Made by a program: the position numbers and the translations under genes. A stretch of DNA of 64,000 nucleotides from Arctopsyche grandis (Eukaryota > Arthropoda > Insecta > Trichoptera > Hydropsychidae), in assembly GCF_051622035.1 (NCBI RefSeq), contig NC_135355.1, positions 2,976,001 through 3,040,000 of the forward strand, read 5' to 3'. The notes below the pieces were generated by a model. The model had not been told where the DNA came from, made no database searches, and worked only from the letters and a program-made list of their open reading frames with translations. Shown piece after piece: positions 12,601 through 27,600 of this stretch. Each line of letters starts with the position of its first letter. Within the stretch, counting starts at the first letter, position 1.

Positions 12601-15600
12601 ACTGCATTTGTGCACCCGGATTTGTCAGAAACTCTTTGGACGAATGCGTTTCACCAACATCATGTCGTAAGTAAACTAAATATACAATACATTCATAACA
12701 TATGTATGTTATATTATGAATAGCTATCAGTTGTATAAACATAGATATATAAATTATTTTTCATTTGTCCAGAAGTGCCAAAAGTTTGCAATGGATTGAA
12801 CGAAATGTACATTGATTGCGTGAAGGATTGCAAGCGGATGTGTTCGGATTTACATCTTACCAGAGATGATCAACTTCCGGTCGAAATTTCTTGCAGTTTC
12901 GAAGGCTGCACACCGGGATGCGGATGTCAACCAGGATTCTATCGCAATGACAACAACCAATGCGTAACGATCGAAACTTGCAGTAAGTGCATCCAAAACT
13001 GATCCAAAGTCCAAATTTAGATTATTCTATATACATGTATAAACTAGTTTTATGCCCGTTGAAATTTCAACGGGTGCTTTCGGATTGATACATGATTTAA
13101 AATAAAGTTACAATATGAATAGCAATAATTAATCGGAATCGGAACTGAAACAGAAATCGGGAATCAGTCATGCCAACTAAATTATGCAATAAAAAATCAT
13201 AATAAAATTATAAGACCCGAAGTCAACATCGAAGTCGAAATTGGAATCGGAATCGGATAATATGAAAAGTACATATTTTTACATCGCGTGACGTAAGCAA
13301 AAAGATTTATGCAGCTATGTATGTTTAATTTACAAAACCTAATACCCACAATTATGTATAAACAAACCCCGGTCATTGACCTCGCAAACTTGAATATTAT
13401 AAATTATTGAATAATAAAGTTAATTAGAGCGATTTCTCTATCGGGACTATAGTCTATCGGTCTGCGTACTAGTGCTCTAGTCATGCGGGGGGGGGGAGGG
13501 GTTCGATCTCGCAATCTGGAATTAATTTTATTTTTATTGTTTAATATGAAAAAATAAATAAATAGTTCAAAACTTTGCTAAATAAAATTATTATTACGTA
13601 CTTTTTATATGGCGAGAAGGAAAATATTTCAATTAATTAAAAAAAAAAACATACCTCTTCTTAAACGCTTTTTAAAAACATACCTCTTCTTAAACGCTTT
13701 TTAAAAACATACATCTTCTATAATTTGTATATAAAATTATTACAATATATAAATAATTAAATAAAATTCAATTAAAAATAATCAAGTAAAAAAAAACCTG
13801 TAGTAAAAAAAATTATTTATTTAAAATAACTGTAGTTAAAAAATATAAATAAAATAAAAAGGCAATTTAAACCTTATTTCAACAACAAATGTACAAACGT
13901 GTGGGATTCCATGATTAATGTTTCTATCAAAATTATGATCCCAGCTTAAACTAATGTAATTAAATATATTAATAAGAGGTTTGGGCCGCCTAAGTACGTA
14001 TGTGATGATATAATAGCGTTCCCGTCCATTTCGAGCCCTGAACTGGATTTGTTAGAGGTTTTTTTTCTACTTTCATCCACCCAGAGAGTGCTGGGTAATT
14101 CAACTATATACATATGTATACTAATAAAAATTTCAGACTGTCCACCAAATGAAAAGATAAACAGATGTCCTCACTCATGTTCGATTCGCACATGTGAAGC
14201 TATCGGCAAAAAAACACCGTGCCTTCATGAAAATCCTTTCCTCTTCAGATGTCGACCAAAGTGCGAGTGTGAATTCAACTATAGAAGGGATTCAAATGGT
14301 GTTTGCATCCCTGTTGGAAAATGTCGTAAGTATCGTCAATTTTCCCACACAAACCCATTTTTATTATATCATTCTGATAGATATGTACTTCAGCTCCTTT
14401 ACAGTGTCCTCGTTTGAACGAAATATACGACCCGTGTCCGAAACCGTGCCTGGACGAGTCTTGCGAAACTGCAACCAGTTTCCAATCCAGATGCAGCCCA
14501 GAAGTCAAGGAATGCGAGCCGAGATGTATTTGCACACCTGGATATCTCAGGAATAAAAATGGAGACTGTATACCTGCTCAAAATTGCAGTATGTCTATTT
14601 ATATATGTAGTATTACTGTATTAATATAGGATCTGGTTGTCAGGTGATAAAGGCGGTAGAATAAAATGAGACTCATTGAGCGGCTTAAAATATTGTTTAC
14701 TCGGCGGAGCGCCACATTGATCTAAGCGCCCGTTTAGCGTCACATGTACAAGATGACAACTCAACCATTCTTTAATTCATGCACGCAAACTTAATCATTC
14801 ATACATACATTTTATCTTCATATCCGGTAATAAATACATGGCTTGTGAGAGGATTCCCACAAATATACAATATTATTTATTATGATACACTTTTATACAG
14901 GTCCCATTATTCATATTCCAGAGAAGAGAAACTTCTTATATATGTACGTATGGTAAAAATTGGTAAAAATGCATAAGAGGTATGTAAAAAAATTCGTCGC
15001 TTTCTTCTCAAAAAAAAGCCGTTATTTCTAAATTGGATATAATTACACTGCTTATAATAAATCATTTTTTTTATATTATACAACACTATTAATAAATTAT
15101 AGTTAAACCCATCTTAGAAGTCGTTCGATTAAGCATGAATTTATCCTCAAACAATTTGTAGTGAAAAATAGTTGAATTTTTTTATTATTTATATTAATAT
15201 GCAAATGCGGCGATACGCCAGTCATCTTTTATTATAATTTGTATATTTAGTCATACACTGATGACTTTATTTAACCGTTTTTTTTACTAAGATCAAAACT
15301 GGATATGAATGGTCTGAATATTTTATTGCGCATATTTGTCACATTCATATGTAAGCGCGCGCGACAAAGTCGTAAAAAATTGTATAAACTCTTTGAATTT
15401 ATTCAAATTAATGCCTTGTTGATATGTTCATTTAATTTAATATGACATTTATTAAATGTTTATTAAATTTGTGTTGCAGTTTAAACATTTATTAAATTTG
15501 TGTCGCAATTTAACAGCATTTTTATAGGCATTTAATATCTTTGATAGAGCATTGCGATGATCCAAACGCTGTATTTCATCCATGTGGAAACGCTTGCCCT

Positions 15601-18600
15601 CTGACTTGTTCGAATATGCATCAACGTCATTTGTGTCATAAAGAGTGCCAAAAAGGAGGAGGATGTGTTTGTCGACCAGGTTTTGTTGAAAATGAACAAG
15701 GAAAATGTGTCACGCCGCAAAATTGTCGTAAGTACAAAAATTTTCAATTCATTTTTGACTTAAATCGGTACAACATTTCTAATAAATCAACACTAACAAA
15801 ACTGCAATCTTGTGTATTTGCCTGCATACTTATTAAATAAGATCTATTTGCAATATTTGATGATTTTATATTTAAATTGAGTATGATGAAATGATCAATT
15901 CTGTGACTCAACAGTTAACTCTTTAGTCATACTTTCGATACTGAAAAAAAGCAGCTCAGATTTTATTTTGAGTATTTGAAATCAAGTTTGAACATTTGCA
16001 ATTGTGCTACTTTCCAAAAAGTATTAACTTACTAAGAAAGATTTTATTTTCAGACAAATGCAAGCGAAACGAAGTGTACAAAACTTGCGAATATAACGAA
16101 TGCGAAAATACTTGCCGAAATCCCGACATGAGCTCTAAATGTAGTCCTGGTTCACATTGTACAAACGGTTGCTTTTGCCAACCAGGATATGTCAGAAACG
16201 ATGCTGGAGAATGTATTCGAAGAAACGAATGTGGTAAGGTTTTTTTTAATTCGAATTAGTAGTTTAAAGCATATTTTATAATAAATATTCCTAATATGAT
16301 AATTTATATTCAAAAAATGTAAAATAAATGGATAAATATGTATAATAATGTGTGATTAAAAAGTTCGGTTTATCATAAACAGACATCGACGAACGTCTTA
16401 GTCTAAAAGACCAGCACTATTAAACTACTAATATACCAATATAAACGATTTTTATCAATCAAAATGCAACCATTTAAAAAAATCGTCTTTTATATTTACT
16501 TTATCTATGTACGTAGTAACAATAGATGGAGTTTTGTGATCATGCGAGAAATCGAACTCGAGATATTGACTGATTCGAACTCATAATTGATCACTGATCA
16601 CTTTTTCATGATCTAGTAAAATGTGTATGTCTGTGTATTTTGTATCTTAACTAACGATTTCATAAATGCTAATCGATACGATACAAATTTTTTAGTTGAC
16701 CGGAAATGGTACCTCCCCTTATAGTAGGCGTCCTCTTTTTTTTTAAGTTTTTAAATTCAATCTCCCAACCGCTCAACAGATCAGACTGATTTTTTTTACT
16801 CCTAATATAAATTGTCTAATTTCATATATTAATATTTTTTAAATATTCTAACCTCAACCGGAAGTACTTTAAATCCAGAGATTCGAGGTTTTTATGTTTT
16901 TCTCAAAAACCTTTGAATGTATTGAATGACATTTCATATCTAGAACTTTAATCTTAATACCAAGCTATTTTACATACCTCCTTTACAGTTCACATGGTTT
17001 TTGTTTAAGTCGTCATTTTTTATCTTTCTTATCATTTCATACTTTGCCATATTGCTCATTTTTTTAAAATTTGTTGAACACCCGTCAACCGGAATTGGCA
17101 AGTCAAAAACTTTGTGACTACGCGATTTTTTCCACATCACTGAAACTATCAAGCTGATAATTTATATTAGTATTTTTTATGTACTAACTTAGAGTTCTTC
17201 TTAGAGAACACATACAAAGATCCGATTTTTTTTAACTACGTTTATGTATTTATTTTTTGACATTAGAATGCGGATTGAACGAAGTATTTTCCGAGTGTGG
17301 AGCAAATGGCTGCCAAAACACATGTCAGAATCCAAAACTTTCTATGGTTTGCAAAGGAATTTGTACACCTGGTTGCGTTTGTGCCGAAGGATATCTCAGA
17401 AATTCAAAAGGAGCTTGCGTCTTGATTAAAAATTGCGGTAAGAATATTTTTTAAAATTTCATATTCTCATATATTAATTTAAAAATTAAAAATAAGCCGA
17501 CCTTTTATTGATCAGCTTCGTATGTAAGTAAATACTCAAAAATCTCTCCATGCTTTCCAAGCATCCTTTAAAAATAATTTTACGTATGGGATAAAGTCAT
17601 GGGTTGGTCACATCCGAATTTTTACTTTATCTATGTACGTAGTAACAATAGATGAAGTTTTGTGATCATGCGAAAATTCGAACTCGAGATTTTGACTGAT
17701 TCGAACTCAGAATCGATTACTGAACACGTTTTCATGATCTAGAAAAAAATGTGTGTGTGTCTGTGTGTTTTGGGGATTTTTTCAAGACTGTTAGTCCTAT
17801 CGAACCGAAACTTAGTATAGGCTACTGAAATTTTTATCAACACGACGTAAATTTTTTTCAAATTTTTAAGTTGACCGGAAACGGTACCTCCCCTTATAGG
17901 TGTTCTCTTTTTTTTAAGTTTTTGAATTCAATTATCTCCCAAGCCCCTAACTGAATTGGATTAAATCTTTTTAAAATGTAATAGAAATAATAATATCTAT
18001 AACCTTATATTTTTTAAATATTTTTATCTGAACCGGAAGTAGTAGTTTTACTCTAGATAATCGAGGTTTTTTATGTTTTTCTCAGAAATCTTTTAGTTTA
18101 TTGAACCGAAATTTCATATCTAGAAGTTTAAGCGTAATAGCAAGTTATGGATAAAATTTGGTAAGCATACCTCAACCGGAAGTGGCAGTTTACTCTTGTT
18201 CGATTTATCTTCCACTATTGTTTTCGACCCCTTAAACATGTGTGATCTTCATTTTTAGTAAAATACTGTCAGGATCCTAATGCAGAATTTCATCCATGTG
18301 GAAACGTCTGTCCGAAAACTTGCTCCAATAGAAATCGAGGTTATCGGGATTGTCCTAATTTATGCGACGAAAACGGTGGATGCGTTTGCAAAAGAGGGTA
18401 CGTGGAAAACTCTGATGGGAAGTGCGTTGAACCGGAAAAGTGTCGTAAGTTCAATTCCATACCTACGGCTTAAGCATGATGTTTATCTGGATGAAACATT
18501 ATCGGATTTTCAGACACGTGTCGCCATAATAAGATATTCAAAAACTGTGGAAACTATCAATGTGAGGACACCTGCGACGATCCAAACTTGAGCATCACCT

Positions 18601-21600
18601 GTAATCGCGGATCTAACTGTGAACCTGGATGTTTCTGCCTTCCAGGATTCGTAAGGAATGAAGGGTTTGAATGCGTACCCAAAATTCAATGCGGTGAGTT
18701 ATATTAAGATAAATGTAGCTATCTGTAAAATTGGACGTAAGTAAGAAGTACCCAAGATAGTGTAAACGGTTATAAAAAAGGCCACAAGCGAAATAAGTAT
18801 ACGAAAAAAGAAATTAGATGAATTTTGGTCCGAAAAAAAAGACAAATACATTAGATTTCAAATCTTTCATTCAGCAGTGGATGCAAATTGTGAATATTGA
18901 TGATTGAAATAATTTTAAATGTACTTTTCAGTGTCCTATCCAAAATGTGAAGGATCACACGAAGTTTACTCGATGTGCAAACATAGCGCCTGCATTAAAC
19001 ATGTAGATGAAACAAAGCCTTGCACATTTACTTGCACTCCAGGTTGCGAATGTGAAAAAGGTTACGTCAGAAATGAAAATAGAGATTGTGTCCTCGCATC
19101 GACTGTAATTGATTGTGGTAAGTTGATATTTCATTTAAATAATATTATATAAGAGTCGATTCGATTGTCCTGCTGAAAGTTTATCTCTAATAAAACACGT
19201 ATTTAATGAATGAAAGTTGAAAGTCTTTGTTTTATCTGGAAGTCTGATTTATGGAAATAGTACCTACGTATATATTATGCATGTAATACACTTTATTGAT
19301 CATCTCTATAGTCCTAATTGAAAGATAATGATGCTTTTCATCTCTGATTTAAACTAAATCTGTACATCATCAGAAACAACTCGGCAAGTTGGCCTCCAAA
19401 ATCACTATGCTATGAGATATATGAAATGTCAAGTGTGTGTATACTATTTATTTAAAAATACTTAAAGACAACATTAGAACTGCCATATATATACATATAT
19501 CATTGATTATATTTCAATTCTAAATTAAACGAAGCTGTAATATGGACGATATAATGTACTTATGTATATAATATAGTTGACATTAATCAAACTCTCAAAT
19601 ACAATTAAGATTTTTGATGTACATTTATATGTCCTTTATTTGTGTAAAAAAAACTTTGGACATCATCTTTTAGAATTCAAGTTATATATAAGTATTGAAA
19701 ACGACGAAAATTTCAGATCAAAAAAACGAAATATTCGATCCTTGCCCAAGTCCTTGCCACGATGACGGATGTGGAAGATCGAAATCTCACCATAAATGCG
19801 ATACTAAATTAAAACGATGCGTTCCGAAATGTGTTTGTCGTCCTGGTTTTCTAAGACAATCTGGAAAATGTGTACCTGCCAATGAATGCGGTGAGTTTTT
19901 TTGACGTATTTACATAATCATTTTTTTTTACTTAATTGAAATTCAAAGGTGAATAAACGCCTAATCGCCAAGTCGATCCTTTTAATTCTGACATACCTTA
20001 AATAGGTTTTTTCAAAGTAAAAGACACATTTTCCGCCCATACTATTTCACAACCTGTTCTCATCACATTATCATAAGTTAGTAATAGTGAGGAGTTGGCG
20101 CAATAAATATATTTCTTTCTTTTTTGGGTTCAAACATGCTATGACTGTTGTAAACTTACGCATATTTATCTCGTATCATTCCTCATAAGTAGTTACCTGT
20201 TTATTTATTGGTGAATATAAATATATTCCATACCTATGAATGTTTGAATTTTTAACTTCAAGTTCAATGAACCGTATTCACGAAATTCACAGCTGTATAA
20301 AAAAAATGTCTAGCCAATTTATTCTATATTTTAAATAAAAGATAATTCATATAAACAGTCGAAATTTATTTAATTAAAATATATGCAAATTTAAATTTAT
20401 TATAGCATATATAATATGTAAATATGTACATATATACACACATATGTACATGCAATGAGAAAAAATTGTTTTTTTGTAAATCTGTTCAAAGCTGTGATAA
20501 TAAATAATTTGTTGGTAAATAAAAAAGGAACAGAGCTTCTTAAATTGCAGTCTTTTAAATAGTAAAATTAATCTGGAGGTCAAATTTTCGATTGAAGTTG
20601 ATAAAGTTCGTAAAAAATACATATGTACATGAAGTAACCAGTTTTAGATATTGTAATATGCATAATAGTAATTGCTACGAAGATCCGGAATTTATGTTAT
20701 ATAAAACGTTTGACATTCTTTGGTCAACTTGTATATATAATATATCGTGTTTTAACAAGTTCAAAATCGTTAATCTGTCATGTAACAAATCACCAAATCT
20801 TCGTTTCAATAAAAGATAAGTCACAAAATTTTGGACTTGTCCGGTATTTAATTTGAACTTTCAAATATATTGATTAAATATTTTCGTTTTATTTCATAGA
20901 CATAATCACACTTTCTATGTGCTTTATAAAAAAATAATGTTTGTAAAGTTAAAGAACATAGATTTGGTTATAAGAATATATATTTGTAGGATTAATATTT
21001 TACACTACAATAACTCGTACAAACAATTACCATTATCTATTTATTTATTTACATATGTATTTTGACTGAGAATTTGACGATTTTATTTTTATGCTTAGTT
21101 TCTGTTACGTTATCATTTCCGTTTGTCTTCCGCAAAGAAGTTTATACCTGAAACATTCATTCAAATCTCATGCTTACATACGTATTGATACGAACGAGTC
21201 ACACTCGTCACTCGACGCTCCGTGAGAACGGACGTGCCGAAGACGTACTCTCTGTGCGAGCGCTCATAATACAGCGATACGCCATACCGTCAAAAAACCC
21301 ACACCTTTTAACATACAAAACAAACACCCCCCACAAAACGAACACCAAACGAACACATGTTGGCACCATGCGAGGATCCAACCTGAAAAAGCGAATTAAG
21401 AAGACACTGATAACTACAACCGAAGCTCCTCAACCAGGCTGCTCTCAGACCGCTCAGATGGAGACCGAGTGGCAGTTTCCAAAACATACGGCAAAGAACG
21501 TGAAAGATGTTGCTCCTGAATTTAAAATTCAGGAGAAAAACAAATTTGAAGGGCTCTTGGAAGTTTCCGATGTCCCCAGAAGCGGTGGAAGAATCCCGCC

Positions 21601-24600
21601 CATCATCATGACAGCTACTGGCACTCACGGCAGCATGATCGAGTCGATCAAGAAGTTTATAAAAGACTTCACAATGACTTACATTGGTCAAAATAATGTC
21701 AAGATACAATGTAAAAGTCTTGAAGACTTTAAAAAACTTCGGGATGGATTGACACCAGACCGACAATTCCATACCTTTTCCAGGAAGGAGGAAAAGGAAA
21801 TAAAAAGTGTCGTACGTGGCTTGCCGAAATTGCCGGAAGCTGATATTAAAGATGACATCATCAGACAGGGATTCCCTGTAACCAAAGTCATACAGATGAA
21901 GACGAAGGAGCCTAGGAGCAACGCCACCGAGCTATACTTGGTGTTCTTCGAGCCATCGGTATCGGCAAAGAAGATTAAAGAAATCCGGTACATCTGTTAC
22001 ACAAAGGTCAGTGTCGTTAAATATACTAGTAAATCACAAAATATTACTCAATGTTTCAGATGCCAAGAATATGGACACGCTGCGAAAAACTGCAATCGGC
22101 AGGCCAAGTGCGTCAAATGTGCCGGCACTCACCTCACCGCACAATGCAATAAAGGAATAGTTACCCCTGCTGTCTGCTCAGGCTGTTCAGGATCTCACCC
22201 CGCTAACTTCAAAGACTGTCCAAAAAGACAGAGCTATCTGAAAATGCTGGAATCGAGGAAGAATCGAGCATCGATTGTCAAAGCCAACCCTTGGAAACTC
22301 CCAGTGGCGCAGCCACAAAATATCCCGGTCGTTAACGATCATAACTTCCCAAAGCTACCGACCATTAAAACTCCTTCACCAAATATCCCAAATATCCCTA
22401 AAAAACCCCACCAACCAACCAATACCAACATTCAACCAACAACAGACCTAACTTCCATGGCGTCTATGACGAAGATGTTGAAGATCCTCCAGGAGATTCG
22501 TGCCAAAGCCAGCGGTTGCACCGACAAACTAGAGCTGGCACTCATGCTTGTCGAATATCTCGATGTCTTTGATTAACGGGAGGCGCCTGAACATTCTAGC
22601 TTGGAATGCTCGTGGACTTAAGAATAAGATTGACGAACTAGAGTCGGCGATCGGTGAGTACTGTGTTGACATAGTTTTAATCTCCGAGACCTTCTTAAAA
22701 CCTCATATCCGTATTAACCTACCTAACTTTAACTGCTATCGCGAAGACCGAGAACAGCATGGAGGGGGAGTTGCCATTTTTATAAAATCGTCAATTAAAC
22801 ATTGTCGCGTAATAACTCCGCCACTAAAAAATTTAGAACTAACCGCCATCGAACTAATAATTAACAACACCCATCACATAGTAGCATCCGCTTACAATCC
22901 TCCCCAAAAACGATTATTGGCATCCGATCTTAACAAAATATTTAACATTGGTAGTTCGGTAGTGGTAGCTGGTGACTTTAATGCCAAACATCCGTTATGG
23001 AGTTGCGTAAACACTGACCTACAAGGCACAACTCTTTATAAATACATTCAACTAACAGATACAATCTTACTTCATCCGGATACATACACACACTATCCCA
23101 CAAATAACTCACAACCATCCACACTAGATCTTGTCCTCGTCAAGAACTGCCCAAAAATATCGACACCAAATGCCCTTCAAACCCTGTCGTCTGATCATCT
23201 CCCGATAATCTTCTCAATCGACGGGAAACCCGAGGAAATCATCAAGCATAGTTGGGATTACGGGAGAGCTAACTGGCGAGAGTTCAAGTCATACATAAAT
23301 GACCAAACCATTCTAACTTCTACCACACTCACAAACAAAACCGAAATCGACAGCTCCATAATACACCTAACGGAATCAATAACTCGATCCAAACACCTTC
23401 ACATACCTAAGACACAATACATTGAACACAAATTAGAGATAACTGACTTTGTTGCAAATCTAATTAAAAGTAAAAATAAACTCCGTAAAATTTGGCAAAC
23501 ATCAAAAAATCCAGCATTGAAAACATTAATTAATAAGCTCACATATCAAATTAAAATTAGAATCAAAGAAATCAAAAATGAAGCTTGGTCTAAAAAATTA
23601 GAAAAATTGAGCTCAGTTGATGGCTCTCTATGGAAATTAGCTAAAGCGATTCGCAGGACAAAAAACTCGATTCCTCAATTAGATGATGCAGGAATCTCAG
23701 TGACGCGTGATTGCGACAAAGCAGAACTATTATCAAAATCCTTCCAAAAACATCACACACTCACACAACATTACAATCACATACCAACGCATAATAAAGT
23801 CAACCGGTCCATTAAAATCATCACAAAAACTCCCACTAACAGTACTAAAAATATAAAATTGGTGCATCCGTGTGAAATCCAAAATATAATACGTAATTTA
23901 AAAAATAAAAAGGCACCTGGGCGAGATTCAATAGATAACATCACAATCAAACAACTTCCATTTAAAGCTTTAGTCTCACTATCTAAAATATTCAACGCAT
24001 GTTTACTCACCGGGTATTTCCCAGAATACTGGAAAACAGCCAACGTAATTCCCATACTTAAGCCCGATAAAAGCTCAAAAAACCCGGCCAATTATCGACC
24101 CATTAGCTTACTTTGCACGCTTTCAAAAATTCTGGAAAAAATAATCTACACACGTTTACTTAAAGTCGTAAATAAGAAATTAATAAATGAACAATTTGGA
24201 TTTCGCACTGGACATTCCACGACCCAACAACTAACAAGACTAACTGAACACGTGACGAAGAACTTTAATATGAAGAGAAGTACCGGAATGGTATGTCTCG
24301 ACATAGAAAAGGCCTTCGACACGGTTTGGCACGATGGACTCATTCATAAGCTCCTTATTAACAAAATACCAAACTACCTAATTCTCATCATCAAATCGTA
24401 CTTAACTCGTAGAAAGCTAGTGGTTAGCGTAAATAATGAATTATCGTCTCCAAAAATAATCGCAGCTGGCGTTCCGCAGGGGAGCTTGCTTGGCCCACTC
24501 TTGTTCTCCATATATATAAATGACATACCTATTCCAAAAAACTGTCACATAGCCCTATATGCAGATGATACAGCTTGCTTCACAAGTAGCAAAAAACCAG

Positions 24601-27600
24601 ACACTATTCTTAAAAATCTTGAATTTGCAATTAAAACAATGACTGAACACTTCACTAAGTGGAAAATTCAAATTAATCAAACCAAAACAGACGCCATTTT
24701 CTTTAGTGTTAGAAAACATAAGCCAAGTTCAGATCTGAAAATCCCCTCTGGAGAAAGTCTGAAATGGCAGTCAGTAATAAAATATTTAGGAGTAACGTTT
24801 GATAAAAGAATGAGATGGGCACCTCACATTGAGGCAGCGAAATGCAAGGCGATGCGGGGTATATCCTCAATATATCCAATATTTAATCGCCATAGTTCTT
24901 TATCAACGCTAAATAAAATAAAATTATATCGCGCGCTCATATTACCATTATTAACCTATGCTTCACCTGTATGGAATAACGCCTCGAATACTAACCTTTC
25001 CAAGCTCCAAGTAATACAAAATAAATCCCTTAAAATAATTTATAATACACCCATATATACTAACCTGAAAAAACTGCATGCTATATATAATATTCCGTTT
25101 GTTACAGACATTACTAACAAGCTAACCAGTAGATTCTATGAAAGAATCACTAATAACCATACTAACACACTTGTGAAGAGTCTCGGTGATTACAACAAAA
25201 TGTCTATACCCTTCAGGTATAAACACAGATTACCTAAACACAATCTGCTTTAGGTCATCGACTTTAGATAGTCTTTAATTAATATTATGTATTAGATGTA
25301 TTATGAACATTTATAAGGATTGTAAATAGGTTTTTGAGCTCTTTTTCCTATTATGCTTTAGATTAACATTAGAATAATATAATACTGTAATTACTAACCA
25401 AATTAAATTAAAATTGTAAAATAGAAAATGATCAGTAGATCAGTAGCTATTAAAATAGATATAAGATGTATTGTGAACATAATTTCGTAATAATAAAAAG
25501 CATTTAAAAATCAAAAAAAAAAAAAAAATCACTAACAGAAGATAAAATTGAAAAATTGTCATTTTCAACTTCGGTCACAAGTCTTTTCGCTATATTTTTT
25601 AGTTTTTCAATGATGAGCATGGTTTCTATTATTGTTAAGTTACTTTTTTGTAGTTTTTAAAATATATTTAATTTTTGTTAAATATTAGTATTATTTACTA
25701 TTAAGTCGCTGGTGGCCGCAGTAAAATCCACTAGTGGCCGCATGCGGCCACCGTGGCCGCACTTGAGAACCGCTGCTCTACACTGATGAAACGCATTGTA
25801 GGACCAATAGTTCATATTATTGTTTGTTACAGACATTACTAACAAACTAACCAGTAGATTCTATGACAGAATCACTAATAACCATACTAACACACTTGTG
25901 AAGAGTCTCGGTGATTACAACAAAATGCCTATACCATTCAGGTATAAACACAGATTACCTAAACACAATCTGTTTTAAGTCATCGACTTTAGAGAGTCTT
26001 TAATTAATATTATGTTTTAGATGTATTATGAACATTTATAAGGATTGTAAATAGGTTTTTGAGCTCTTTTTCCTATTATGCTGTAGATTAACATTAGAAT
26101 AATATAATACTATGATTACTAACCAAATTAAATTAAATTGTAAAATAGAAAATGATCAGTAGATCAGTAGCTATTAAAATAGATATAAGATGTATTGTGA
26201 ACATAATTTCGTAATAATAAAAAGCATTTAAAAATCAATACGAACGAGTGTCCTCTAAATGAGGAAATTCATTCCTGTATGAATGCTTGCCCTTCTGATA
26301 CGTGCAATTCAATGGGAAAACGTCCAAAAAAGTGCTCCAAGCTTAGGGTCAAATCATGTCGACGAGGATTTAAATGCAAATTTAACCACAAAAGAAATTC
26401 TAAAGGCGTGTGTGTTCCATTCGATCGATGTCGTAAGCCTATTCATTTTGATGGTATCTAAACAATGCTTTTAACTGCAAAATTTATCTATCGGATTCGT
26501 TGATCCGCAAATTCTCAACAGCTCGATTAATTTACGGTTCGGATCATTTGAATTTCGACACTTTGATATGCAAAGTGAGTTTTCTTCCAACTGTGAGGTA
26601 ATCGAATCAATAAAAGCTCTTGTGCTGACGATTTATGTCTTCTGCATATTATTAATATCGAATTTCTTCAATAGAAAAAAAAACTCGTAACGAATCATTT
26701 ACAATCAAGTACTAACCCACCATAACACGTTTTGCTTAGATTCATCAGGATTTGAATAAAATCTAATGTTGGTCATTGACCTAGAGATTTTTATGCAAAT
26801 ATGCAGGTATTTATTTATTTATATATGATTTTAGCTATTAGCTAATCTAAAAAATACATCTCAATAACAAAATTTTATATGTGACTTATATACATATATA
26901 CTGTCCCTCACAGAGGTGTCTCCTCGCAAGAATGCATCCATGGTCTTAGAAGACCTGATGCACTCAGGGAGGGCATTAGACATGAGCACATCCCTGTGAA
27001 AAACACCCCCCAGCTGTCTTCTTTTATCTTACTCTACTTACAACTAATTTGTCCTTATTTCTAGTATAAAACCTATGTATATCTCTATTCCTCATTGTAT
27101 AATCATTAAAATACTAAGATAATAACTTATGATCTAACTTATAAACAAAAGCCAATGTACTAAGATTTAAACTAGTTCTAATACTCATCCATTCCAATTC
27201 ATCTAGCATACGTTTAATACTTTTTAATCTACCCACATTCAAAATACCTTTCATAGCTTTATTTTGTAATTTTTGTATTTTTCCTAATATTTGGCCACGT
27301 GTGCAAGATAATTGTATTATAAACTAAAATTTTACTTTTTTTACTTAAAACATTTCTTAACCTACATAATACACCAACTTTTCTAGCCATTTTTTCTATT
27401 ATGTATTCTATGTATGAGTCTATGTGGATTCCTAGATATTTTATATTTTCAACTTTTTCAATCATTTTACCATCAATTTTAACTTCATTAAATACATTTT
27501 TATTATTTAACCACATTATTTTTGTTTTATTCACATTCAGCTTTAATTTATTTTCACACAACCAATCATTTACATAATTTAATTCTTTATTTAAAATTTC

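Larger units (their letters stand above)
21200..25528 (+). mobile_element. Full-length Jockey-like LINE
   Basis: It has a 5' UTR, two overlapping open frames, a 3' UTR of about 260 bases and a 16-A tail (25513-25528). The 5' end abuts the 12-base repeat also found after the truncated copy at 25822-26237. Both frames are open and carry the expected motifs, so it is a young and possibly active copy. Confidence 0.88.

Noticed and set aside
21170-21367. N-terminal extension of LINE ORF1
   Set aside because: The first ATG at 21170 lies in the host flank before the target duplication. ATG 21368 has a good context and starts a typical basic Gag N-terminus.
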